A stretch of 64,000 bases of DNA, taken from Mesostigma viride (lineage: Eukaryota; Streptophyta; Mesostigmatophyceae; Mesostigmatales; Mesostigmataceae). Under the pieces are notes generated by a model that had not been told where the DNA came from, searched no databases, and saw only the letters and a list, made by a program, of their open reading frames with translations. The translations under genes were made by a program, and so were the position numbers. Below, piece after piece: positions 53,961-64,000 of this stretch (position 1 is its first letter; each line of letters begins with the position of its first letter). Where the stretch lies: NCBI GenBank assembly GCA_009746045.1, contig RPFO01001598.1, positions 749,727-813,726 on the forward strand, in the 5' to 3' direction.

Positions 53961-54189
53961 ACCAAGGTTCGCACATGGGAATGACCTTATGTATAGTGTT
54001 GGGCGTAAAGGGGGGCCAAACGTAAAATCGACGTAAAGGTTTACGTGCGTTACTTAAAGACTTAACGTAACGTAAAAACGTAAAACCGGACAAAAAAGCC
54101 TGCCTGAACCCTGCCTGAACCCCCAAAACCAATTCAGCGCAGTTTCGGCCGGTGTGAACAGGTGTTGTTGTTGTATTCATTTTTTTTTC

Positions 54190-54835
54190 CCCAGAAAAGC
54201 AGCGTTCAGTTCACTTCAGTTCAGTTCACGCCGGTGTCCGACTATTTCTCACGCCGGTCAAGCCATAAGCCAGAGAGAGATTGTATATAGCGTCATGTTG
54301 TCAACTGTCAACTGTCAAGTAATAATGAGAGGTTCACTGGGACGAGCGACATGACGTGGTCACGAGTCGATGACTCAAACCGGACGACGGACGTCAATGC
54401 TCCAGCCCAGCACGCGACACGGATGTCTGCGATCAGTGCCAAGCTGCCAGCTCGCGTCAGTCAGTCAGTTGGATCCCACGCCACAAGCACGCGACAAGGA
54501 TATACTTAGTGGGATCTGGGATCAGGCATGAGCATGCACTGAACCTGAAGAGAACGTTACCATCTCTAACGTCTGAATTTGCTTCGCGGCGCCGGAACGG
54601 ATGTCGCTTCCCGCCGCACGGGGGCCAGGCTTCTTGCACAATGGTTAGTACCAATAAATTATCATTGAAGAATATTCATGCTAGAGTCTGAAGTGAACTG
54701 TTGTCACGCTGATACGTACGACTTCCCCATGTTGGTTAATAGTTGGATAATCAATATTAAATCCACGAAAAATACTTTTGTCACGCTGTGACCGGCGTGC
54801 TACTGAAATGAACTGAACTGAACGTAGTCAAGATA
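54190..54835. mobile_element. Possible small terminal-inverted-repeat element
   Basis: Left: GTTCAGTTCACTTCAGTTCA, GTTCACGCCGGTG (54206-54238). Right, reverse complement of 54791-54830: CGTTCAGTTCAGTTCATTTC, AGTAGCACGCCGGTCA. The two resemble each other over about 35 bases, and a related inverted piece lies at 54690-54720. No target duplication was identified and no coding content is present. It may be a MITE-like element or simple inverted repeats. Confidence 0.35.
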
Positions 54836-55631
54836 CCCAATGGAAATGTGCTGGAGCCTGGAGACTGGAAGTATGGATTCGACCGAACGGAAGCAATGGA
54901 TTCGCACTCATTGTTCTCCTTAGGCCTGCTGCCACATGGCGTGGGGATTTAAGGCACCTTGGCGCGTTGTCACGCACATTACGTCAGTTTCGTTGTAATT
55001 TTCCTCTGAGGAAAGCTCAGTCACTTGCACGTAGACGGCGCAAAAAGTAATATAATATTGGCAACCGTGATCAAGGCATGATGAAATTTTCTGTAATTGA
55101 ATCCACTACCGAACGCCGCCCTTTCCTCAGTAAAAAGATGGAGGAGGACCTGAGGATCATGTAGACAACGTAGCTTTTTTTTCCCCCCTAGTTTAATTAA
55201 TTCTCTGGCGGCTGGACTGCGCCTGCAGGCGGACGTCATGCTTCAGACCTGCCAGCTGCAGCCGAGTAGATTGATAATTGCGGAGTCGGTGCGGAGGGAG
55301 AAATATGTGTTTGTTCAATAGCCAAATGTATTCTTGTGCACACCTCCCAAAATCAGCTAGACAGTCTTTCATTGTAGTTCTTTCATTTTGACATGAATCG
55401 GTTGGCATGGCCGCGGGCTGGAAAGAATATGCAGGCCTCACACCGTTTCACCGGTCGGGCATGCAAGCTGGTCAAGGCCAACTGCCTTTGCCAGCTCTTG
55501 ATTTTTGTGGCGGCAAATTGGAAGGTTAGCCGCCGAGCTGCGGTCCCATCTGCATGTACCCTGGTCGGGACAGACGGGACGTCTACATGCCTCAATATGG
55601 AAAAACCGGGATAATATAAGCTGGTGTAATA

Positions 55632-58600
55632 ATGGCCCAAGATGCATCCATCCTGACGCACTTAAAATACGGAGATCAGTGCACCTTTGAGAACATTGAC
55701 AGCTCTGGGTAAGCGCGAGAAAGTGATTTTCCGCGTAGTTCAAACAATGCCTGCTGAAATTTTAGAGTTTGTAAATTAATCTGAGAGTTCGATCGTCTAA
55801 TTTCGCATTTGTACTGCTGCGTCTCTTCATGGCTGCAATAATATTTTCATTTTTTCCCAAACGCGGCCCTTGTGCTTACCTTCACAGATTTATCTCCGTT
55901 ACCCGAGCAGTCTCCATACCTGCCCCTGGCTACAATTTTGACCGAAGAGGCGATGAAAGGAAGCTTCCCTATGCCTTTGAGCTGCAAGTGGATGCTCTCA
56001 GCAAAGGCGTTTCCATGCCACGCAATCTCAGCAACTGTGTCTTTGAGGTGAGTTTGGATTGGCTGTGTTTCTTTCTCTCATGCATTTTTTGACATGTAAT
56101 CATGTAGTAGTATTTATACTACTAGATAGACACATAAAAATATATCTATAGATACCTGCCTGAATGTCATGGATGCATTTGATTCTTATTGTTCATTCTA
56201 AGTGTGTGCCCTAATGACGCTTTTAGTAGAGATTGTGAAATTTATAAAATGAAAGAAAATATGAATGAATTTGAGAGAATTTGACGTGCTTTTTAATGTG
56301 TGAAGGAGTTAGAGGTTTTTTGTGTCTGTTGGTACCAACTAGCTGCTGGTACTTGTGAGCTGAGTTACAGGCTCTATATATAACTTAACCACTAGATAGC
56401 TGGCTGCATGGATTTCCCCTCCCGTTTTGCTTCAAAATATTTTTATGCCAGCCTCTTGTGTCTGAATCAGCAGACACTGCCTGTGGGTTAACTTTGAACG
56501 TGTAATATCTTACTTGATTTACTTACTACCACACTCATGTATACATTCTTTTTCTGTTACTTAATTTGCCTTGAAAAAGTGTCTCATGCTAAGCACAGTT
56601 GCAAGGTTGTTAGGAGAATTATCCAGCAGAACTTAAGAAGGAGATGGGCTAGGTTGTTGAGTTGCCAGCGCTACAGCAGATCTGCCATCCATAGCATCAT
56701 TGGTACTCTTGTCTGCTGTTCAGACTTTTTGAATATCATGCTTTCCACGTTAGCTTGAATGCACCCAATGTGGATTCTCATTGTTGACTTTTTTTACTTT
56801 ATGCTGGCAAGTCCAAATAAATGTATACTACTGTCCAAATACTACTAAATGTAGTATTACTGGAATATCTTTGACCCTCATTTAGCCGATGTCACTCCCA
56901 CTATACTATGCAAGGCTGCACAAAAACAGCTGCTACACATTATACGGGATTTTGGATATCCGCGTCTCATGTTAGGCTCTTTGGAAGTCTCACATTCAGG
57001 TAGTCTTACATTTATTTTGTGAAATTTTATGTCATAGCCGTAGCAACACGACGTAAGTTTTGGCACATCAGTGGTCACTATTTGGTCCAGGCTGCGTTGA
57101 GATTACTGAGCGCAGTCATTATGGTTATAGTCAGTTCAACCGTCCAGCTAATGAAAGAAATCATTAATTGCAAAGCACATGTCTCTCCTGTGGTTCATGT
57201 CGCACTTATCAAATGCTTTTAGGCAGTAAACACATTCGGTTGTCTCCTTGACATTCGGGTCGGGGTGGGCACTCAGCCATTTCTTACCGCAAGGCAGGCC
57301 CCAACCTTATTACAGCCTCCATTGCAGTTGGAGGTTAGTTATTTTTATGCCTTCTTATGCTGTGCAGACGCTCAGCCTGCTAGATAGTAATCAGAGTTCA
57401 AGCGTGACTGTGAGATTTGCTTGGTGCCGTTAGCTTGCGCCCTGAGCTACCAAGTAGAAAAACAAGTTTTAGACCAGGACTTCAAGATACTGTCTCCTCG
57501 TTGTTGTTGTTTTTGTGTGAGAGGCATACGTTGTGACCTTTTATGCGAGAGTTCCCCGATTATGGTGTCTTGTGTTTTATTCACTGGTGCTTTGATTGGA
57601 CCTTTCTGCGCAGTTGAAGGGTCATTGATTACTTCAGTAGGAAGGATAAATTCCCATGACGTTGCCCCAGTTGACTTGCTCTTCTTTTCATGCCGGGGTT
57701 CATCTTTCCAGGGCCAGTCTCACCGTCGAGTTCTTGTTTCTACCTGCATTCAACTGTGACTGTCCTGCAGATTCTCCCGAAGCAGCAATACGCTGCACAG
57801 AAGGCATTTACCAAGGAGCTAGCCAAGTTTAACCAGCAGCGGGAAACATGGCGCGGGTCCATTGAAGAGGATAAGAAGCAAGGAGGCATCCCGAATGCCG
57901 CTGTCGGTCCAGAAGCGCACAGGCAGTCAACGCCCATCCATCAGGCAGCCCAGAGCAGCCTTGCACTTCGGGAAGCAGCAGAGAAGGCAGAGCAGTCACA
58001 TAACAAAGGTAATTTTTTTGTGTTTTACCTTGCACGTTCAGTGGTCAGATCGCTTCTGTGCAGTTGCGGACCTGTTGGAGGAATGAGCCGGCCTGCATAG
58101 GGACCTTGTGGCCATTCCATCTAACAGTATTAAGCACAAAGGGTCGTGGCAGGTTTGCAATATGGTTTTAGAGGGGGGCAGAGGGGGGGCGCAGTGTTTA
58201 AGGGCAGGTGCGGAAGAAGACAACATAAGAGGCAGGGGGTGGAAGGCTGAATCTCACTTCTGGCTTAGTCAATAGTCGGCACAATGCGGCATAGATTTGC
58301 GCTTTTGTTGCATTGAAGCAAAAATGTCCTCAGTCGTCCTGTCTCCTGAATCATTTTGTTACATTTCAGCCACAGGCTAGTAGGCATCAGGAATTTCAGA
58401 TTGTGCGTTGGAGTCTGCAATGTCGAGCTGGAAAATTTGGGGCATGTTCTAAGGCAGACTTGCAACACTGGCCATGTTAAGGACTGCGATTACGCTCGAT
58501 GGATACTATGTAATTGGTGCACTCCTTCTTTGCCTGCAATTTGGGGCGGGCAGTGGAATACGCACAGTCTGTCGGGATCGCGGTGCTGTTTGGCCAGGTG

Positions 58601-61600
58601 GTGCAGCTGTACCACCCAGGGACCAACTCCTTTGTCACGCTCAAGAATGCGCGTGCTGCACTGGAGCGCAACCACATGCGTGTGGTGGCACAAGTTGGCG
58701 GTGATGAGGGCTCCTGGTTCCTGATCCAGCCGGCCTACAAGACCAAGGTACATGCATGGTTTTCAGGGGTGGGCTCACGGTTTCTTCTGCTACTTAGTTC
58801 ATTTTAATTTGCCCTGGGTGGGTGGGTGGGTGGGTGGGTGGGTGGGTGGGTGGGTGGGTGGGTGGGTGGGTGGGTGGGTGGGTGGGTGGGTGGGTGGGTG
58901 GGTGGGTGGGTGGGTGGGTGGGTGGGTGGGTGGGTGGGTGGGTGGGTGGGTGGGTGGGTGGGTGGGTGGGTGGGTTGGGTTGGGTTGGTTGGTTGGGGTG
59001 GGTTGGGTGGGTGGGTGGGTGGGTGGGTGGGTGGGTGGGTGGGTTGGGTTGGGTGGGGGGGTGGGGGTGGGGGTGGGGGGGGGTGGGTGGGGGGGGGTTG
59101 GGGTGGGGGGTGGGGGGTGGGGGTGGGGGTGGGGGGTGGGGGGTGGGTGGGTGGGGGGGTTGGGTGGGTGGGTGGGTGGGTGGGTGGGTGGGGGGGGGGT
59201 GGGGTGGGTGGGTGGGGGGGGGGTGGGGTGGGGTGGGGGAGGATTGTGTAGTATCTATAATTTACTGAACTTTCCCTAGAAGTATCGGCTTAGATTTTCT
59301 CCCAAGAGATCTACTTATCAGAAAACACAATAGAATCGACAACGGGCCACAGGGATTACACTTAGAATATGTGGAACCTGGAAGAGGGGATTGCAGGCAC
59401 TGAGATGAATATACTGAGGGCTAGCCCTCAGAATGCTAGCTTGGCTATCCAAGCATGAGCAGTTTGTGACCAATTACTCGTTGCAAGATAGCGATGATGC
59501 ATGCTTCTATGGTAAAATCCTACTTGCCACTTACTGTGAGCCTGCGCAATTGTTTCTTGCTCTCTTAAATTTTTCTATTTGATACTACGTCAGGTGGATG
59601 GCGAGAAGGTTGCATTTTGGGACGTCATCACTTTCTCCAGTGTCAAGTTTCCTGGCGTCAGGTGTGTGAGACAGGAGTTTGAAATTCACCGCTTGAAAAA
59701 GTAACTTATTGACCATATTTGAGTGCATTTACAGCCTTAGTGATACAGTAGTAAGAAGTTCAGTAAAGTTAGAAAATAAAATTGTAGTGCGTCTGTGCCA
59801 ATGGTAGGCAGATGCTAGTTTTATTTAGTGCTTTAGTCCAAGATATATGTTGTGTTTGGTAGAAAGAATCCGTAGTACCATTATGTTAGGATTCTGTGAC
59901 ACGATATTATCAAATAGACAAGAAAAATTCCGTGGCTCTGCCGCACATATCGAGGGGGGTTGGAATACTTAGTTGCTAGATGCATGATAATACATGGTTT
60001 TTAGAGATATTAAATGGTTTCTAGAGATATTAAATGCTTGATTGGATCCATCGTCGTCTGCTGGATTGGATGCATGTTAGAGATATCTTTGTCTTACTTG
60101 CTTTTCATGACCTAAAACGACATAACCATTCTGCTTGTGTCGCCTCTCGTAACAAATGTGCTCATAACAAATGACAGCTTGCGAGTGTCCGACCTCGCTG
60201 ACTCGGTGGCCCAGAAGACGAGTGCTGCAGACGTCAAGTCCGTCCATGAGGTGCGTATGCCGCTCTTTTCGAAATGTGCTATGATCTTGCTAATAAGTTT
60301 GCTATCGTGTACGAATCCAGTTTTCGGGGATGCAGCTATTAGCGCACGATCTTGGTAGAAGATGTCTTAGTGTCATTCTTCATTATAGTAACTGTGTGAC
60401 TGTAAGAAAATTCTTGGTCCCCAGCTGCCTGATCCCTGCTGCTATCCAATGTCCTAGTGTTCGAGCATTGATTTAATTTGTGCCGAGCCATGGTACTGTT
60501 CCATGTGTCACTTCTGCTACCCCACAGCCCACATGTGTACTACATTATATGCTGGACGAGTATACAAGGAGCACTCCATGAACAGCTTGAGCATGCATGG
60601 CTTGTTTTTTTCTTTTGTGCTCCTATCTTGCCTTTTTGTTAGGTTGGCACTTCTCGTTTGACAGCCTATTGATATTCTGTACCTCATGTCCTTACTTTCT
60701 ACGCCCCTGTCATGCAGGTGTGTGGTTCCAAAGCCCCCACGCCGCTGAAGCTACTGCCCTATGCAGTCCACGAGAGCCTCATCCCCCGCTCCAGCCTGGT
60801 GCTGCATGGCGGTCAGGCCATCCTGCTGCGGCACAGGTGAGCACCACCCCTTGAGCATTCGGCAGGGTTGAGCTGGTATCCTTGTACCTTGCTGTCAGTT
60901 TCGCCATCCTCTGGGGTGTTTTATCTCAAGGTAGTGGGGTGAATTAATGTATAACATGTCGCATCTTTCTTGCACTCCTGATTTTCCGTTGTCCAGTCTG
61001 AACGCTGGCTTTATTTCCTGTCTACAATCCAACTGATAAGAAAGGCGGTAAAGTTTTTTGGTGTGCTCGTGATATGATTCGCTGTTGTGGATTCGTTGCT
61101 TATTCTAAAGAGTAAGTGAGGCAATTCAGGCCTTTAAGACATTTACAAGTTGAAACAACCCAGGCTGGAGCAGTGCTCCCCTGCCTGGCCTACTTAGCAC
61201 GCCAATGTGGCATCGCGTTCAGCATGCTGCGGTATACAGTCTCTTGTATGTCGTACTGTCTTGTTGTCTTCTATATGGCACCGCTTCACAAAGCTCACTT
61301 TTGCAAACAATGTTTTCTTACGCGCAGGGCGCTGGGAATGTGCCTCTCGTATGAGGACGGCCACGTGGTGTTCCAGCCAGAGCAGGTAATGCTTCCCATG
61401 TTTGGACCCTCCCCTGGGCCTGCTGCTCAGCCCGCTGGATCCTTCTTGAGCCTTCTGGAGCCTTCTGTTCTGCCAGTTTGCATGTCCTCTTTACCCCAAT
61501 AACATGGCCCTGCTTTGCCATCTATGTATTCTTCACCATATCATGTGCCCATATTGTAATGGCTACATCCACATGGCTACGTCTGCAAGGAAGAATCGTT

Positions 61601-63676
61601 CACCAGGAATGATGAATCACTGCACTAATAGTAGGAATGTATGGATTGAGTTCATGTTGTCATGCAGGCTGGGCCAACGTGCAAAGATACAGGATTACTT
61701 TCTTTCCCTGCAGACCCCACAGTCTCTTTCCCAGATTTCTAACCGGAATATATGGTTGTTTGATACATGGCTCACCGCTTGTGATTCTGCTGGTCTAGTC
61801 TGATTGTATCTTTTAAAAACCATTTAGCACGCTTGAAGTTGAGGGACAATGCAGTTTTAATGTTGATATGGTGGCATGTCGTGATGCATACAGAACCAAA
61901 CGTATCAAATGGCTCGTGCTGGAAGTGCTGTCTATTTTCGCCTTCAGCAAAATGGTCATACAGTATTTACTCCTTGATGCGGTATTTAGCATCACACCTG
62001 TGTTTGCCTTGAAAGTTATCTTTTTGAAGGCTTCAGCAATCTTTGCACCAGTCATCCCAGGAGCTTGCTGCTTGTGCTGACCCCCCTATTCTGCGATGTT
62101 TAATGACGGTGCTTTGCCTGCTGCGTCTTTGTTACATCCACATCTTTGGGCTGAACTGGGACTTCACCTGGACTCTTCTATGGCCAGAGCGGTGATGTAC
62201 TGAACTCCAACCTCCTCTGGCGACTCGTGGGGGATGCTGTGGAGTGGGCTGGAATGCCAGTGATCGCTCAGAAGGTGGGACAAGCATTGCCGGGGATGAT
62301 GGGACTTTTCACGGTGCCTCAAGCATGTCCGAAGAGAACTTTTCCCGGCATTCTAAGGCCGGTTCTAGCTATCAAGCTCTCATAGGATGGCCCAGGGTGC
62401 ACAAAAGGTTGAAGGGCTCAAGCTGGCTTTTCTTAGGTCACGTCCATGTTCTTATGAGAATTGTATCCCAATCTGGTGGTAGCGAGAACAAGCAGCTATA
62501 TAAACAGCTGTATACTATGCACTGCCCTTTTCTCGTTGACCAGTATGCTTCTATGCTGTTCATGTGTTCTGTTAATGTGCATTCTTCTCTTCCTGCCTGT
62601 TCGATGGCGACCATGCTTGCACTTGTGAGGTGCGGTTGCGGCTCCGAAAGCAACGTCTATGGTCATGATGTCGAGGTTGTGTTACCCATTCATCCCTCGC
62701 TTCTTGCGACCGCATGACTGGGGACAGGGCTTTCCACTTGGTCAAAGGCCGACCTCGTTTACAGTCATGGAAGCAGCTTTGCCATAAAGTATGTCCTAAA
62801 GCCCACGTTGTTTGCATTCTCTGTAGCTGTCTGGCTGCTGGAAGTTTGTGATGAGATATCGTTGCTATGTTATCTACACATTGTATAGTCAGCTTGAGAA
62901 AACCATGGATTGTGTCTTAGCCGTGGAGGCATCTGCCTGACTTGGATTGTGTGTGAACTTTAAAATTCTGCAGTCATATCGGCTGAAGCATGTGGCAACC
63001 GGGAAGTACCTGGCAACCGGGCGTGAGATCCAGACCACGCTTTTCGGCATGACGGTCGCCACCTCCACCTCGAAAGTGTAAGCTGGCATTCTCATCCCAT
63101 GTTATCAGCTTTCCTATTGCAGCTAGTCGAAATCTGTTGCCTTGCCAATGTCTTTCTCAACAAGGATAAGCATTTTCATCTCTCTACATTGAAAGAAAAC
63201 ACATGCTTTGAGCCTATGGGGACATAGCATGGCTTATTCATGACGAAAGCTGGAACTGACCATATAATCATTAATCTTTGCAATGATGGTGATTCTGTGG
63301 GGGCAGGCTCATGGGTACTCCTCATGTTATTGGTTGGCGTAGCCCCTGACCTTTTGAGCAAAGTTGTAATGCTAAATCTGGCCTATCAGCAAGTGCCATT
63401 TTGTGAGTGTTTGTAACAGTACTTAGTTGCTGCTTGATTGCTGCCTTTTGGTTTATGTTGTGGGCTTTTTTGTCAGTAACACTTGATCATCCTTTTACTT
63501 GCCCTGTTTCACAAGGCGCGCTTAGCCTGGCGTTCCACGCAGCATTAGCCCAGGAGTGAGCTGACATTTGAGGCTGTTGAATGAATGCATCTTGCAGGAA
63601 GGAGGTGCCATTGCAAGTCACAGGCGCGTTCAACTCCAAGAGCAACCTGTGGATACTTCACCCAATGGACTCCATG
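55632..63676 (+). CDS. ITPR: IP3/ryanodine-receptor-type Ca2+ channel, N-terminal part (11 exons, runs on)
   Basis: Family members are tetrameric Ca2+ release channels of internal membranes. Exons: 55632-55708, 55888-56047, 57771-58008, 58554-58747, 59594-59661, 60178-60250, 60718-60836, 61328-61385, 62188-62274, 62974-63077, 63598-63676; all GT-AG and in phase, giving about 419 residues. Start MAQDASILTHLKYGDQ parallels the receptor N-terminus, followed by GFISV, RNLSNCVFE, PKQQYAAQKAFTKEL, FGQVVQLYHPGTNSFVTL, GDEGSWFLIQPAYKTK (Ins145_P3_rec domain), then MIR-like RLKHVATGKYLATG. This order matches IP3 receptors. The stretch equivalent to the IP3-contacting RTTGR loop reads FQPEQSGD, so IP3 binding is doubtful. 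The armadillo, transmembrane and pore parts lie beyond the window. Confidence 0.88.
58813..59240 (+). repeat. (GGGT)n array
   Basis: About 40 nearly perfect GGGT units (58817-58973) are followed by mixed GGGT/GGGGGT/GGT units to 59240, in intron 4 of the channel gene, starting about 65 bases after the donor. The G-rich strand is the sense strand, so the transcript could form G-quadruplexes. Confidence 0.95.
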
Positions 63677-64000
63677 GTGAGCTTTTGAAGTGTACTAAAC
63701 AGAAATTTTCACACTAACTGTTCTCATTTAGCATGCATTGTTTCGCTTTCCGAGGATCAATTGATGGCTACGATGACATGCCTGTGGGACTTCTATGCTA
63801 TTCACGGTAGCTCAGCACACATTGTGAATTTACTGGAAAGCTGTTCTTGCATAACATCCTGCGCTTTGGAGAAATGTGTAGGACACGCGTCAGTGTGTTG
63901 AAGGGCACTAACTCCGAAACAGGCCAGCCTTGTGTTTAGGGCAACTGGTGCTGTGGAATGTTTATTAATGTAAAGGGCTGTTGCATTTAGCCTTGCTTTG

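Larger units (their letters stand above)
53232..55631. promoter_or_regulatory. Spacer between divergent S6K and calcium-channel genes
   Basis: The two genes diverge, so both promoters should lie here. No TATA box or other motif was identified. Notable contents are a G/C-palindrome cluster (53795-53960), a stretch rich in ACGTAAA (54003-54085) and an inverted repeat (54190-54835). No gene is supported. Confidence 0.4.

Noticed and set aside
58752-59279. Gly/Val/Trp-rich open frames (GGWVGGWVG)
   Set aside because: Translation of (GGGT)n in an intron.

Overview
The window is nuclear DNA from a eukaryote, most likely a green alga. Four intron-rich genes are recognisable. Three are plant-lineage in type: cyclin H, the chloroplast PPR protein MRL1, and a plant-type S6 kinase. 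The fourth is an IP3/ryanodine-receptor-type calcium channel, a family retained in some green algae but missing from land plants. The species cannot be named from the sequence.

Layout. 1-9.4 kb is a transposon graveyard: pieces of L1-like LINEs, ORF1p-only elements, and a decayed piggyBac transposon (5921-9371) with TTAA target duplications. 9.4-12.2 kb is gene-poor with short repeats. 12.23-22.5 kb (minus) is a cyclin H gene of 11 exons whose introns hold unusually large and varied satellites. 22.5-24.06 kb is the divergent spacer to MRL1 (plus, 24.06-37.72 kb, 17 exons). 37.7-38.9 kb is plain. 38.9-47.5 kb is a dense, nested cluster of LINE 3' ends and ORF1p-like elements. 47.86-53.23 kb (minus) is an S6 kinase with 6 exons. 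53.2-55.6 kb is spacer. 55.63-63.68 kb (plus) holds the first 11 exons of the calcium-channel gene, which runs off the window. Exon joins were checked by reading phase and GT/AG signals; the 5' end of MRL1, the start of cyclin H exon 3 and a weak acceptor in cyclin H remain uncertain.

How the genes work together. They do not form a pathway. Cyclin H (CDK7 partner, transcription and cell cycle), MRL1 (rbcL mRNA stability in the chloroplast), S6K (TOR output) and the channel (Ca2+ release) are unrelated host genes in two head-to-head pairs, separated by the LINE cluster.

Main observations. (1) In three of the genes, introns carry tandem or near-tandem copies of their own splice junctions (exon end plus donor, or acceptor plus exon start), giving arrays of decoy splice sites. 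(2) Several LINE families end in the same architecture, a short perfect hairpin with a different sequence in each family followed by an ATTA/AATT-type tail, and ORF1p-only elements share hairpins with LINEs that keep an ORF2 end. (3) The piggyBac element sits inside the tail of an almost completely truncated retro-insertion with a 17-bp target duplication.
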